NCBI RefSeq assembly: GCF_900177725.1
Contig: NZ_FXAT01000005.1
Span: 1-64,000 of the forward strand
Reading direction: 5' to 3'
DNA: 64,000 bases
Source: Paraburkholderia susongensis
Lineage (GTDB): Bacteria; Pseudomonadota; Gammaproteobacteria; Burkholderiales; Burkholderiaceae
Both the position numbers and the translations under genes were made by a program. Every line of letters starts with the position of its first letter. The stretch's first letter is position 1. Below the pieces are notes generated by a model. That model worked only from the letters and a program-made list of their open reading frames with translations, ran no database searches and was not told where the DNA came from. This document shows positions 42,309 to 52,367 of this stretch, one piece after another.

Positions 42309-43225
42309 GTTGTATCAACAGTTAAAAGGCGGACGATCCGCCATCTCAATCGCAGTCCCGATCGTGTTCGCGGTCGCGGTCGGATAGTGTTCATTGCGGA
42401 TGGGGCGTGACAGATACTCGCGAATCCGACGAGCGCTGCAACCGAAAGCGGATGCAAGCCGCCGCGCAGCATGCTGGTGGAACGTGAACAGATCATCATC
42501 GTGCTTCCCATCTCCTTCGAACCAGCGTCCACTGAGCGACGCCATGAAGCGATTCTGTGGGAATGGTTCTTACCGGCGAGCGTCGAGAAGATTACCGATT
42601 TGATATGTGAGGCGAGTATCGAGCGGGTTCTGATCGGGCCGCGCTTTTGCCGGCCAATGGGCACCGTCCGATTCGACCACAAGCAGTTACTCGACAGTTT
42701 CATAGTTTCCACGCAGAAACCAATCGACCGGACTCGTATTGCATCGTTCAAAGAGACAGTTATCCGGAAACGATTCGCGATACGAGACGACAGTGACTTT
42801 AATCATTAACGTCAAGAATGGAAATAATCATAATTGAATGAAACTCCGGATCTTGTGCCAGACACGCGCATGAGGCTCTTGAACAATTGGTAATAAAAAG
42901 ACGCTAAAGATCTGGTCTGTGCAGGAAGTGACGATAGTGAGACTGTGTCCCGCTTTTACGAGACCCGCGCTGCCCAGCAACGACAAGGGATTCACGGTAC
43001 CTGCGGGCAATTTGAAATGATCTCACCCGACATCCGTGAGCGCCCGACGTTTCATTTGGCCTTCAGCAGAAGTGCAGAGCTTTGTGTACATTCGCGCTTG
43101 AGTTGCGGCACATCACGCGCGTCCTGTGCTTGTGTTGGGTGCGAGCACGCGGCTGCGATTCATCGCATGCCGCACTAGTCTCAATCAGGACACTCTTACG
43201 TTTTACCCCCAGCCAAAGATATCTC
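42309..43225. other. Long gap before the RND operon
   Basis: Overlapping frames of 76-153 codons exist on both strands between 42290 and 42809, but none has a ribosome binding site or a family signature, so I call none. The right third is AT-richer and must carry the RND operon promoter. No adjacent regulator is present. Confidence 0.35.
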
Positions 43226-46200
43226 ATGCTCGGCCTAGTCCGTATCGCCCTTCGGCGACCCTACACTTTCGTAGTCCTCGCGATCTTCATTCTCATCATC
43301 GGCCCATTGTCCGCGATGAGGACGCCAACCGACATCTTTCCGGATATCAGGATTCCAGTAATCAGCGTCGTGTGGCAATACACGGGTCTGCCGCCGGATC
43401 AGATGGTCGGCCGCATTACCTCGCCATTCGAACGCACGTTGACGACCACGGTGAACGACGTCGAGCATATCGAGGCCGAATCGGTCGCCGGCTTCGGGAT
43501 CATCAAGATATTCTTCCAGCCCGGGGTGAATATCAGCACGGCGAACGCACAGGTCACTTCGGTCGCGCAAACTCAATTGCGGCAATTGCCTGCGGGTACG
43601 ACGCCGCCTCTGATCCTGAACTACAACGCGTCGACCGTACCGATCATCCAACTGGCGCTGTCTGGGAAAGGTCTTTCCGAACAGAATCTCGGTGACCTGG
43701 GCCTCAATGCGGTGCGCCCCGTTCTGACAACGGTCGCCGGCGCGGCGATTCCCTACCCGTTCGGCGGCAAGACACGTCAGGTACAGATCGACATAGACCC
43801 GGCGGCGCTACAGGCGCGCGGCTTATCCGCGCAGGACGTAGCCAATGCACTTGCCGGTCAGAACCTGATTACGCCGGTTGGCACAGAAAAGATCGGCGAC
43901 TACGAGTACACGTTGCAACTGAACAATGCGCCGTCGCAGATCAAAGCCTTGGGCGATCTGCCCATCAAGGCGGTCAATGGCACCACGGTCTATATTCGTG
44001 ACATTGCAAACGTGCGCGACGGCAGCCCGCCGCAGACCAATATCGTGCACGTCGACGGCCGGCGCTCGGTACTAATGTCCGTGCTCAAGAACGGTTCGGT
44101 CTCGACGCTCGGCATCATCTCCGGCATCAAGCAGCGGCTTGCCGAAGGAAAGGCGTCGTGGCCCGCCAACCTGCAGATCAAACCCATTGGCGACCAGTCG
44201 CTGTTTGTGCGCGCGGCGATCACCGGCGTCGCGCGCGAGGGCGTGATCGCGGCCGTGCTGACGAGCCTGATGATCCTGCTGTTTCTCGGCAGCTGGCGCT
44301 CGACGATCATCATTGCGACCTCGATCCCGCTCGCCATTCTCGGCTCCATCGCGACACTCTCCGCGCTCGGCGAGACGTTGAACATCATGACGCTCGGCGG
44401 TCTCGCACTAGCGGTGGGGATTCTGGTCGACGATGCCACGGTGACGATCGAGAACATCAACTGGCACCTCGAGCATGGCAAGGAGGTGGAGACGGCGATT
44501 CTCGACGGCGCCGCGCAGATTGTCACGCCGGCCTTCGTCTCGCTGCTGTGTATCTGCATCGTGTTCGTGCCGATGTTCTTCCTGAACGGCGTCGCGCGCT
44601 TCCTGTTCGTACCGATGGCTGAAGCGGTGATCTTCGCGATGATCTCGTCGTTCATCCTGTCGCGCACCCTTGTGCCGACGATGGCGAAATACCTGCTCAA
44701 GCAACATGTGCACGACGATCACGCCGTTCAGACGAAGCGCCCCGGCCCGCTCGCGCGTTTTCAGCGCGGCTTCGAAGCGCGCTTCGAGAAGGTGCGTAGC
44801 GCCTACCGCGGCTTGCTCGAACTGGCGCTGACGCACCGGCGACGATTCGTCAGTGGCTTCCTCGGCTTTGTCATGCTGTCCTTCGCGCTGGTGCCGTTCC
44901 TCGGCCGCAACTTCTTTCCTTCGGTCGATTCCGGACAGATCCTGATGCATGTACGCGCACCGGTCGGCGTTCGTGTCGAAAAGACTGCGCAGATTTTCGC
45001 GGATGTCGAAGGCGCGATCCGCCAGATCATCCCGCCGGCGGATCTCGGCACCGTGGTCGACAACGAGGGTCTGCCCGTCAGCGGCATCAATACCGCGTAC
45101 AACAATACCGGTACGGTCGGCTCGCAGGACGGCGACATCCAGATTGCGCTGAATGATGGCCATCGTCCAACCGACGAGTATGTTCGCGTCATGCGCGAGA
45201 GATTGCCGCGCGAATTCCCGGGCGTGACGTTCTCGTTCCCGCCGGCGGACATCATCAGTCAGATCCTGAACTTCGGCTCGCCGGCGCCGATCGACCTGCA
45301 GATTCGCGGCAACAACCTGAACGCCAATTACGCCTACGCGGACCGCCTGCTGCGCGAGGTTCGCGACGTGCCGGGCGTGGTCGACGCGCGCATCGAGCAG
45401 TCGCACGGCAACCCGACCTTCAATGTGGATGTCGACCGCACGCGCGCGCAATTGCTCGGCATCACCGAGCGCGACGTGACGAACAGCATGGTGGTGAACC
45501 TCGCGGGCTCCAGTCAGGTCGCGCCCACGTTCTGGCTGAATAACGCGAACGGCGTGTCGTATCCGATCGTGATGCAAACGCCGCAATACAACCTCGATTC
45601 GCTCGCCGCCTTGCAGAATCTGCCGATCACGGCCAGCGGCGCGAGCACGTCCCAGGTCCTCGGCGGTTTGGCGACAGTCGAGCGCACCAGCGGCAACGAG
45701 GTCGTGAGCCAGTACAACATCCAGCCCATGGTCGAGATCTTCGCGACCACGCAGGGCCGCGACCTCGGCGCGGTGGCATCCGATATCCAGCGCATCGTGC
45801 ACGACAACGCGAGCGCCTTGCCCAAGGGCTCTACCGTCGCGCTGCTCGGCCAGGTGCAAACGATGAACAGCGCCTTTGCCGGCATGTTGTTCGGCCTGCT
45901 TGGCGCGGTGGTGTTGATTTATCTGCTGATCGTGGTCAATTTCCAGTCATGGGCGGACCCGTTCGTGATCGTGACCGCGTTGCCCGCCGCGTTGGCCGGT
46001 ATCGTCTGGATGCTGTTCGCGACCCACACGACGCTCTCCGTCCCCGCTCTGACCGGCGCGATCATGTGCATGGGGGTGGCGACCGCCAATTCGATCCTGG
46101 TCGTCAGCTTCTGCCGCGAACGGCTCGCCGCCCACGGTGATCCGTTCAAAGCCGCGCTCGAAGCAGGCTTCACGCGTTTTCGCCCGGTACTCATGACCGC

Positions 46201-46417
46201 GCTGTCCATGATCATCGGCATGATGCCGATGGCGCTCGCGCTCGGCGAAGGCGGTGAGCAAAACGCGCCGCTTGGCCGCGCCGTGATCGGCGGACTGCTG
46301 TTTGCCACGACTGCCTCGCTATTCCTCGTCCCTGTCATTTTCTGTATCGTGCACGCGCGTCCCCGGCGCGCGGCTACCCAGGCATCCGTCTCGGAAGATC
46401 CCGCCCATGTCATCTGA
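43226..46417 (+). CDS. RND efflux permease
   Basis: A 1063-residue inner-membrane pump of the RND family, here of the group that lies near MdtB/CzcA-like permeases. Seen: the first helix ALRRPYTFVVLAIFILIIG, periplasmic loop 1 with PDIRIPVISVVWQYTGLPPD, a second helix block with LGGLALAVGILVDDATVTIE (family proton-relay Asp pair), and the helix-11 GAIMCMGVATANSILVVSFC region. Total length is normal. The ATG at 43226 is set by the first helix. The stop overlaps the adaptor start by 11 bases. Adaptor and outer-membrane genes follow, so the pump is complete. Cargo unknown. Confidence 0.9.
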   Translation: MLGLVRIALRRPYTFVVLAIFILIIGPLSAMRTPTDIFPDIRIPVISVVWQYTGLPPDQMVGRITSPFERTLTTTVNDVEHIEAESVAGFGIIKIFFQPGVNISTANAQVTSVAQTQLRQLPAGTTPPLILNYNASTVPIIQLALSGKGLSEQNLGDLGLNAVRPVLTTVAGAAIPYPFGGKTRQVQIDIDPAALQARGLSAQDVANALAGQNLITPVGTEKIGDYEYTLQLNNAPSQIKALGDLPIKAVNGTTVYIRDIANVRDGSPPQTNIVHVDGRRSVLMSVLKNGSVSTLGIISGIKQRLAEGKASWPANLQIKPIGDQSLFVRAAITGVAREGVIAAVLTSLMILLFLGSWRSTIIIATSIPLAILGSIATLSALGETLNIMTLGGLALAVGILVDDATVTIENINWHLEHGKEVETAILDGAAQIVTPAFVSLLCICIVFVPMFFLNGVARFLFVPMAEAVIFAMISSFILSRTLVPTMAKYLLKQHVHDDHAVQTKRPGPLARFQRGFEARFEKVRSAYRGLLELALTHRRRFVSGFLGFVMLSFALVPFLGRNFFPSVDSGQILMHVRAPVGVRVEKTAQIFADVEGAIRQIIPPADLGTVVDNEGLPVSGINTAYNNTGTVGSQDGDIQIALNDGHRPTDEYVRVMRERLPREFPGVTFSFPPADIISQILNFGSPAPIDLQIRGNNLNANYAYADRLLREVRDVPGVVDARIEQSHGNPTFNVDVDRTRAQLLGITERDVTNSMVVNLAGSSQVAPTFWLNNANGVSYPIVMQTPQYNLDSLAALQNLPITASGASTSQVLGGLATVERTSGNEVVSQYNIQPMVEIFATTQGRDLGAVASDIQRIVHDNASALPKGSTVALLGQVQTMNSAFAGMLFGLLGAVVLIYLLIVVNFQSWADPFVIVTALPAALAGIVWMLFATHTTLSVPALTGAIMCMGVATANSILVVSFCRERLAAHGDPFKAALEAGFTRFRPVLMTALSMIIGMMPMALALGEGGEQNAPLGRAVIGGLLFATTASLFLVPVIFCIVHARPRRAATQASVSEDPAHVI

Positions 46418-47594
46418 ATCGACCTTTCGCACCCATACAACGTCGCGCCGCCCGCTTCTGCTAGCAGGCGTGGTCGGCCTGCTGCTCGTCGCAGGCATCG
46501 TCGTTGCCGGCATCACCTCGCGAGCCGCGGAGGCACGCAGGCTGAAAAGCTGGACCGATGCACAGGCCATACCGACCGTCAACGTGATCCAGCCCTTGCG
46601 GGATGCCGACGGGCCCACGCTGCAATTGCCAGGCCGTCTCGAAGCATTTACGCGAGCGCCGATTTTCGCGCAGGTCAGCGGCTATCTGAAATCATGGAGT
46701 GTCGATATCGGTACGCCGGTCAAAGCGGGGCAGGTGCTTGCTGAAATCGAAACGCCCGAGCTCGACCAGCAGCTGCTGCAAGCGCGCGCGGATCTCCAGA
46801 GCGCGCAGGCGAATGCTCTGGTTGCGGGTACGACGGCCAGGCGCTGGCAAGCGCTGAGCGGCACGGATTCCGTCGCCCAGCAGGATGTCGACCAACGCAC
46901 CGCCGACTACGCCGCCAAGGAAGCGATCGTCGCAGCCGCGAAGGCCAACGTCGAGCGCCTCGTCGCCACCAAGGCCTTCGCGCGCATCGTCGCGCCATTC
47001 GACGGCGTGGTGACCGCCCGCGATACCGACGTCGGCGCGTTGGTCAATGCCGGCAGCGGCGGAGCGGGACAGGAGCTGTTCGCGGTCTCCGACGTCAAGC
47101 AGTTACGCGTGTATGTCCAGGTGCCGCAGAACTACGCGCCTGCGATACACGATGGCACGACCGCCACCCTGAGCGTTCCCGAGTATCCCGACCAGAAGTT
47201 CACCGCGCGCGTGATAGCGGCGGCAGACTCGGTCAATTCGAGTTCCGGAACGACGCTGGTCCAACTGCTGGTCGACAACGCCGACGGCAAGCTGCTGCCG
47301 GGCGGCTTCGCGAGCCTGAAGTTCTCGCTGCCCGCCTCCGCCAATTCGGTCCGTGTGCCGGCCAGCGCGCTCGTCTTCGATAGCCGCGGCGTCGTGGTCG
47401 CCACGCTCGGCCCGAACGGTCACGTGCTGTTCAAGCAGGTGAAGATCAACCGCGATCTGGGCGATTCGGTCGAGATCGGCGCGGGGCTCGCCGCAACCGA
47501 TCGCGTCATCGATACACCGCCCGATGGACTCGCGGACGGCGATAGCGTGCAAACCGCGACGTCGACCAGCAGCAAGGCAGTGGCACATGGCTAA
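46407..47594 (+). CDS. RND membrane fusion (adaptor) protein
   Basis: A 395-residue periplasmic adaptor anchored by an N-terminal helix (LLLAGVVGLLLVAGIVVAG). Seen: lipoyl half-motifs GRLEAFTRAPIFAQVSGYL and IVAPFDGVVTARDTDVGALV on either side of a helical hairpin (about residues 125-190), then the beta-barrel domain. It bridges the permease and the outer-membrane channel. Its start lies 11 bases inside the permease gene and its stop 8 bases inside the next, so the three are coupled. Confidence 0.9.
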   Translation: MSSESTFRTHTTSRRPLLLAGVVGLLLVAGIVVAGITSRAAEARRLKSWTDAQAIPTVNVIQPLRDADGPTLQLPGRLEAFTRAPIFAQVSGYLKSWSVDIGTPVKAGQVLAEIETPELDQQLLQARADLQSAQANALVAGTTARRWQALSGTDSVAQQDVDQRTADYAAKEAIVAAAKANVERLVATKAFARIVAPFDGVVTARDTDVGALVNAGSGGAGQELFAVSDVKQLRVYVQVPQNYAPAIHDGTTATLSVPEYPDQKFTARVIAAADSVNSSSGTTLVQLLVDNADGKLLPGGFASLKFSLPASANSVRVPASALVFDSRGVVVATLGPNGHVLFKQVKINRDLGDSVEIGAGLAATDRVIDTPPDGLADGDSVQTATSTSSKAVAHG

Positions 47595-49047
47595 GTATGG
47601 ACTTCCGGCGCTGCTCGCGAGCGTCGCCGCGCTCTGCGCCTGCTCGCTCGCGCCGCAATATCGGGTGCCGCCGACGCCGATCGCCGCGCAATACAGGACG
47701 TTTGGCCCGTGGACCACGGCACAGCCCGCCGACCGCATTGACCGCGACGGCTGGTGGAAGATGTATGGCGACGCACAGCTCGATGATCTCGAAGCGCGTC
47801 TGCTGGCCAACAACACCGACTTGCGAGCGGCGTACGCGCACTATCAGCAGGCCCAGGCTTTCGTGGCGCAGGTCGAGTCGGGACTGTACCCCTCGGTCAG
47901 CGTGAGCGCCGCGCCGCTGCGTGAGCGCCAGTCCGACAACCGGCCGTTGCGCGCGGGCGGCCCGAACGATTACAACTCGATCACGCTGGGCGCCGAAGTC
48001 GACTACGACCTCGACCTGTGGGGCCGCGTGCGCGACTCCGTGGCGGCCGGCAAGGACGAGGCGCAGGCGACCCAGGCTGATCTGGCCTCGGTCCGGCTGA
48101 GCCTGCAGGTCGAACTGGCGGATACTTACATCCGCTTGCGCGGTCTCGACCAGCAGACCGAATTGTTGAACGAGACTGTCGTCGCGTATGCGAAGGCTCT
48201 GCAACTCACGCAAACCTTGCACAACGGCGGGATCGTGTCGGGCCTCGACGTTTCCCGAGCGCAAACCCAACTCTCCTCGACGAAGTCGCAACTGTCGCAG
48301 AACCTGGCGCAACGGGCTCTGCTCGAACACGCGATCGCGGTTCTCGCGGGAGCCTCCGCATCCGAATTCAGTCTGCCGTCCCAGACCGCCGCGATCGCGT
48401 TGCCGTCGATTCCGACCGGCCTGCCTTCCACGCTGCTGCAACGACGCCCCGACGTCGCAGCAGCGGAACGCCGGGTGGCCGAGGCCAACGCAAAAATCGG
48501 CGTTGCGCGAGCAGCCTACTTTCCGGACATCACGCTCAGCCTCGCGGGTGGCGTGCAAAGCGCGGCCTACGCCGGCCTCGTTAGCGCGCCCAATCTGTTC
48601 TGGGCGGTCGGGCCACAGCTCGTGCAGTATGTGTTCGACGGCGGGTATCGTCGTGCACAGCTGGATGCCGCCAGGGCCGCGACCGAAGAAGCGGGAGACC
48701 GTTACCGCAGTGTGGTGCTGGCTGCATTCCAGCAGGTCGAGGACAACCTCGCCCTGCTGGCGTATCTCGGCACTGCGCTGGGCGAGCAAAGGGATGCCGC
48801 CAATGCCGCCCAGTACTCGGTCGACCTCGCGTTACGGCAATATCGCCAGGGCGTGGTGGGTTACCTCGATGTCGTGCAGGCGCAGACGGCCGCACTCGAT
48901 GCGCAGCGCAGCGTGCTCGATATCCAGACACGCCAGCTAAGCGCGAATGTGCAACTCCTGCACGCGCTCGGCGGTGGCTGGTCGAGCGATGAACTCGCTC
49001 ATGTGGCTGCGGCCCCCGCGCTCGTCGCCACGGCAACGCAGCGCTGA
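47587..49047 (+). CDS. RND outer-membrane channel lipoprotein (NodT family)
   Basis: A 486-residue TolC-type channel of the NodT group. Seen: lipobox LCACS (Cys19), the YDLDLWGRVRDSVAAGKDEA strand, TYIRLRGLDQQTELLNETV, and the LLQRRPDVAAAERRVAEANA motif of the second repeat. The two repeated OEP domains are complete. The start overlaps the adaptor stop by 8 bases. It is followed by a hairpin at 49126-49148 and a convergent gene. Confidence 0.9.
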   Translation: MAKYGLPALLASVAALCACSLAPQYRVPPTPIAAQYRTFGPWTTAQPADRIDRDGWWKMYGDAQLDDLEARLLANNTDLRAAYAHYQQAQAFVAQVESGLYPSVSVSAAPLRERQSDNRPLRAGGPNDYNSITLGAEVDYDLDLWGRVRDSVAAGKDEAQATQADLASVRLSLQVELADTYIRLRGLDQQTELLNETVVAYAKALQLTQTLHNGGIVSGLDVSRAQTQLSSTKSQLSQNLAQRALLEHAIAVLAGASASEFSLPSQTAAIALPSIPTGLPSTLLQRRPDVAAAERRVAEANAKIGVARAAYFPDITLSLAGGVQSAAYAGLVSAPNLFWAVGPQLVQYVFDGGYRRAQLDAARAATEEAGDRYRSVVLAAFQQVEDNLALLAYLGTALGEQRDAANAAQYSVDLALRQYRQGVVGYLDVVQAQTAALDAQRSVLDIQTRQLSANVQLLHALGGGWSSDELAHVAAAPALVATATQR

Positions 49048-49125
49048 TTGAATATTGAACGTGTATCGAATAGTGATCGGCGATATCGGAATGGTCAGGG
49101 CTTCTGGAGGGGCTTGCTTAGGCGA

Positions 49126-49148
49126 ATGCCGCTCATCACGAGCGGCAT
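49126..49148. terminator. Bidirectional hairpin between convergent operons
   Basis: ATGCCGCTC and GAGCGGCAT are perfect 9-bp arms with a 5-base loop, in the 115-base gap between the RND operon and the convergent dehydrogenase gene. There is no strong T-run, but the place fits a two-way terminator. Confidence 0.6.
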
Positions 49149-49162
49149 CGCGCCTACCGCGC

Positions 49163-50065
49163 TCAGTTGCCGTCAAGCGCGCGGGTCATGCCTGCATCGG
49201 AGAGCGCGCAAAGCGCCATCGCCGACCAGTCATGCTCGGCGCCGAGCCCTTGCGAGCGCAACGTCAGAAACCGGTCGTGCACGAGACTTGCCAGCGGCAG
49301 CGGAACGCCGAGCGCCTCGGCCGCCGCCAGCATCAGGCGGTTGTCCTTCTGGCCGAGCGGCAATGAAAAACCAGGCGGCTGGAATTGCTGCGACGCGATC
49401 AGCGGACCGTAGATCTTGTACGGCGCCGCATTGAAGTTCGCGCTCGTCAACAGTTCGATCAGCCGCATCGGATCGATGCCAGCCTTGCCCGCTACCGCAC
49501 AGGCTTCGCCCAGCGTTTCGATGATCACGGACAGCATGAAATTGCCGATCAGCTTGACCAGGTTCGCCTGCGAAGGATCCTCGCCGACAATGCCCACCGA
49601 CTGCCCCAGCGTTGCCAGAAGCGGCGCGGCAACCTCGATGTGTTCGCGCGCTCCAGCCGCCATGATGAACAGCTTGCGCGCCGCCGCGGCATCGGGCCGA
49701 CCGAACACCGGTGCGGATACGAAACCAAGACCCGCCTCACGATACTTCGCCGCGTGATCCTGCGCGGTGGCGACACTGATGGTGCTCATCGAGATATGCA
49801 GCGCACCCGGTTTCAGCGTGGTGGCGATGCCCTGCTCGCCGAACGTGACCGCCACGTGGGCGGCATCGTCGGCCACCATCGTGAATACCACGTCGGCGCC
49901 GAGCGCCGCCTGCGCGGGACTCGGCGCGACGCTCGCGCCCGCCTTGCGCAACGGTTCGGCGCGTGCCGGACTCCGGTTGAAAACCTGCACGTCATGTCCG
50001 GCGTCGATGAGGTTCTTCGCGATCGCGGCGCCCATCGAGCCCAGTCCTACAAAGCCAATTTTCAT
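49163..50065 (-). CDS. NAD(P)-dependent 3-hydroxyacid dehydrogenase family protein
   Basis: A 300-residue protein of the 3-hydroxyisobutyrate dehydrogenase family. Seen: KIGFVGLGSMGAAIAKNL (Rossmann), QVFNRSPARAEPLRKAG, the substrate-site region FVSAPVFGRPDAAAARK, and VKLIGNFMLSVIIE with the catalytic Lys. The usual DAPVSGG is replaced by SAPVFGRPDA, as in the GLYR/beta-HAD subgroup that reduces glyoxylate or succinic semialdehyde. An AGGAG site favours this ATG or the adjacent one at 50068. Last gene of the Cox-type operon. Confidence 0.85.
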   Translation of the reverse strand: MKIGFVGLGSMGAAIAKNLIDAGHDVQVFNRSPARAEPLRKAGASVAPSPAQAALGADVVFTMVADDAAHVAVTFGEQGIATTLKPGALHISMSTISVATAQDHAAKYREAGLGFVSAPVFGRPDAAAARKLFIMAAGAREHIEVAAPLLATLGQSVGIVGEDPSQANLVKLIGNFMLSVIIETLGEACAVAGKAGIDPMRLIELLTSANFNAAPYKIYGPLIASQQFQPPGFSLPLGQKDNRLMLAAAEALGVPLPLASLVHDRFLTLRSQGLGAEHDWSAMALCALSDAGMTRALDGN

Positions 50066-50104
50066 CATCACACTCCTATGACCCGCCGAACGAACGCGGG
50101 CTGG

Positions 50105-51259
50105 TCAGACAGCCAATTGATAGACCTGACGGCTCACTTCGAGCGTCACGTCGCCGTGTTCGCCCAACTGCGTCATCCCGTGCTCCTCGAGCTTCGCGAC
50201 CAGCTTGCCGATCGAGTGTTCGTCAATCCGGTAGTCGCGCAAGCGGGTTCCCACCGACATGCGTTCGAAGAACCCGCGGGTCGCCTCGATCGCGGCGCTG
50301 ATACGTTCGTCCTCGCTGCCCTCGGTGATGTTCCACACGCGTTCGGCGTACTGCAGCAACTTCGCGCGCTTCGATTCATGCCGCACGCTGAGCATGGCCG
50401 GCAGCACGATCGCGAGCGTCTGTGCGTGATCGAGTCCATGCAGTGCCGTGATCTCGTGGCCGAGCATGTGGGTCGCCCAGTCCTGCGGCACGCCGGCGCC
50501 GATCAGGCCGTTCAGCGCCAGCGTCGCGGTCCACATCAGGTTGGCGCGCGCCGCGTAGTTGTGCGGCTCGGCAAGCGCTTGCGGGCCGACTTCGGTCAGT
50601 GTGACCAGCAGGCCTTCGGCAAAACGGTCCTGTACCTTGGCATCGACCGGATAGGTCAGGTACTGCTCGACGATATGAACGAATGCATCGACGACACCGT
50701 TGGCGATCTGCCGCGGCGGCAACGAATAAGTCGTCGTCGGATCGAGCACCGAGAAGAGCGGATAGGTCGCATCGCTCGTGAAAAACAGCTTGTCGCCTTT
50801 CGCGCGATGGCTGATGACGCTGCCATTGTTCATTTCCGAACCGGTCGCGGGCAGGGTCAGCACGCTGCCGAAGGGCACCGCGTCGCGCACCGGAGACTGT
50901 TTGGCGAGTATGTCCCACGGCTCGCCGTCGAACTTCAGCGCGGCCGCGATGAATTTCGTCCCGTCGATCACCGAACCGCCGCCCACCGCCAGCAGAAAGT
51001 CGACGTTCTTCTGACGCGCGAGCGCAACCGCTTCCATCAGCGTTTCGTAAGTGGGATTCGGCTCGATGCTGCCGAACACGTGCCACGCGCGCTCGCCAAG
51101 CGCCGCCTGCACTTGCGCGAGCACGCCGTTGTTCCTGATGCTGCCGCCGCCGCTCGTAATCAGCACCCGCGCATTGGGTGGAACGTGGGCATCGAGTGCG
51201 GCAATCTGGCCTTCGCCGAAAATAATTCGTGTGGGGTTATGAAACGTAAAGTTCTGCAT
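50105..51259 (-). CDS. Iron-containing alcohol dehydrogenase, YqhD/BDH-like
   Basis: A 384-residue group III alcohol dehydrogenase. Seen: FLLAVGGGSVIDGTKFIAAA (NADPH site), TLPATGSEMNNGSVIS, the metal ligands in NGVVDAFVHIVEQYL (Asp, His) and WATHMLGHEITALHGLDHAQ (two His). It most resembles YqhD and butanol dehydrogenases, broad-range NADPH aldehyde reductases. It is inside the Cox-type operon, between the NIPSNAP gene and the hydroxyacid dehydrogenase gene, and probably links to the same aldehyde/acid substrate. Confidence 0.9.
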   Translation of the reverse strand: MQNFTFHNPTRIIFGEGQIAALDAHVPPNARVLITSGGGSIRNNGVLAQVQAALGERAWHVFGSIEPNPTYETLMEAVALARQKNVDFLLAVGGGSVIDGTKFIAAALKFDGEPWDILAKQSPVRDAVPFGSVLTLPATGSEMNNGSVISHRAKGDKLFFTSDATYPLFSVLDPTTTYSLPPRQIANGVVDAFVHIVEQYLTYPVDAKVQDRFAEGLLVTLTEVGPQALAEPHNYAARANLMWTATLALNGLIGAGVPQDWATHMLGHEITALHGLDHAQTLAIVLPAMLSVRHESKRAKLLQYAERVWNITEGSEDERISAAIEATRGFFERMSVGTRLRDYRIDEHSIGKLVAKLEEHGMTQLGEHGDVTLEVSRQVYQLAV

Positions 51260-51331
51260 TGAAGCTCTACTCCTTGAATTGACTACAGACCTCGCTGTCG
51301 CACAGAACAGCGGCGAGATTCACGCGCAGCG

Positions 51332-51643
51332 TCAGTCGTCGGGGCAAAACGGCACGGGCGCGAGGAACACCGATTCCTGATGCACCAGATAGGGCAGGAT
51401 GCGCGGCGTGAAAGCCTGCCAACGCGGATCGGCGGCCAGCTTTGCGCGCTGCGCGGCGCGATGAGCGTAATCGTCATAGCCCCAGCAAAACACGATCGAA
51501 TTCAACGTACCCGAGTCCTTGGTCCAGCAGCCCTTGAGCCTTGCGTACTGGCTGATGATCTCCAGCCCCTCGCGCTCGTAGATTTGCAGGAACTCGCCCA
51601 CCTTCCCTGCCGTGATCTGGTATGTACGCATTTCCACTAGCAT
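51332..51643 (-). CDS. NIPSNAP family protein
   Basis: A 103-residue ferredoxin-like-fold protein: MLVEMRTYQITAGKVGEFLQ is the NIPSNAP start and VFCWGYDDYAHRAAQRAKLA its second half. AGGAGG lies 5 bases before the ATG at 51643. Bacterial NIPSNAP proteins often sit in catabolic operons; their function is unclear. Spacing (72 bases to the alcohol dehydrogenase gene, 49 after CoxG) supports operon membership. Confidence 0.85.
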   Translation of the reverse strand: MLVEMRTYQITAGKVGEFLQIYEREGLEIISQYARLKGCWTKDSGTLNSIVFCWGYDDYAHRAAQRAKLAADPRWQAFTPRILPYLVHQESVFLAPVPFCPDD

Positions 51644-51692
51644 GATTGCCTCCTGTCGCAATCCCAAAACTCAATGAAGCAAACGCGGATAG

Positions 51693-52358
51693 TCAGCCTG
51701 CGTGCCCCAGCACAAATCCAACCAGCAAACCGACCAGCCCCGAACCCGCAGCGGCCATCCAGACCTGCACTCCGGGTATCGGGCGAGATACCGGCATGAC
51801 GGTGGACGGCTTCGCCGCATCCTGCGGCTGACCTTGCGCGCCGCCCGTCAGTGGCGCATCGTCCGGCGATGCTTGCGGCACCGGCTTCAGGTCCCGCACG
51901 GAGTCCGCGGGCGCTGCCTCCTGTTCGATGTGCGCCTTCAGCGCGCCGAAGAAGGCGTCGAGGTTCTTGCCCGCCGCCGACTGAATCAGGCGGGACCCCA
52001 CGCTCATCAGCTTTCCGCCGATTTCGACATCGGCGTCGTAAGCGAGCACGGTCGTCCCGGCTTGCGGTTCGAGTTGCACACGCGCGCTGACCTTCGCAAA
52101 GCCGACCGCGCCCGCATTGCCCGAGCCGACAATCGTGTACGCCCTGGGTGGATCGAGATCCGACAGCTCCACATTGCTTTTGAAAGTGGCCGCCACCGGA
52201 CCGACGCGAATCTGCACGGTCGACTCGAAGTGCCGCTCGTCCAGCATCGCGAGCGATCGACACCCGGGCAGGCACGCTTCGAGCACGGCAGGATCGTTCA
52301 GCGCACGCCACACGGTCTCGGGTCGCGCGGGGAGAATGAAGTGACCAGCCAGATTCAT
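51693..52358 (-). CDS. coxG: CoxG-like carbon monoxide dehydrogenase subunit G family protein
   Basis: A 221-residue SRPBCC-fold protein: FILPARPETVWRALNDPAVL, EACLPGCRSLAMLDERHFES and GKLMSVGSRLIQSAAGKNLD are CoxG hallmarks. A linker follows and then a C-terminal membrane anchor (VWMAAAGSGLVGLLVGFVLG). CoxG anchors Cox-type molybdenum hydroxylases to the inner membrane and, in mycobacterial CO dehydrogenase, delivers menaquinone. It follows the dehydrogenase genes, so the enzyme is probably membrane-bound and feeds quinone. Confidence 0.88.
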   Translation of the reverse strand: MNLAGHFILPARPETVWRALNDPAVLEACLPGCRSLAMLDERHFESTVQIRVGPVAATFKSNVELSDLDPPRAYTIVGSGNAGAVGFAKVSARVQLEPQAGTTVLAYDADVEIGGKLMSVGSRLIQSAAGKNLDAFFGALKAHIEQEAAPADSVRDLKPVPQASPDDAPLTGGAQGQPQDAAKPSTVMPVSRPIPGVQVWMAAAGSGLVGLLVGFVLGHAG

Positions 52359-52367
52359 CGCCGCTCC

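Noticed and set aside
42290..42809. Overlapping 76-153-codon frames on both strands before the RND operon
   Set aside because: Neither strand has a ribosome binding site or a domain, and I could not decide between them.
44408..45859. Minus-strand frame of 483 codons opposite the RND permease
   Set aside because: Shadow of a certain gene; composition biased to Arg, His and Asp, with no domain.
49385..51262. Plus-strand frame of 625 codons opposite the hydroxyacid and alcohol dehydrogenase genes
   Set aside because: It spans the gap between two real minus-strand genes and has no recognisable motif.
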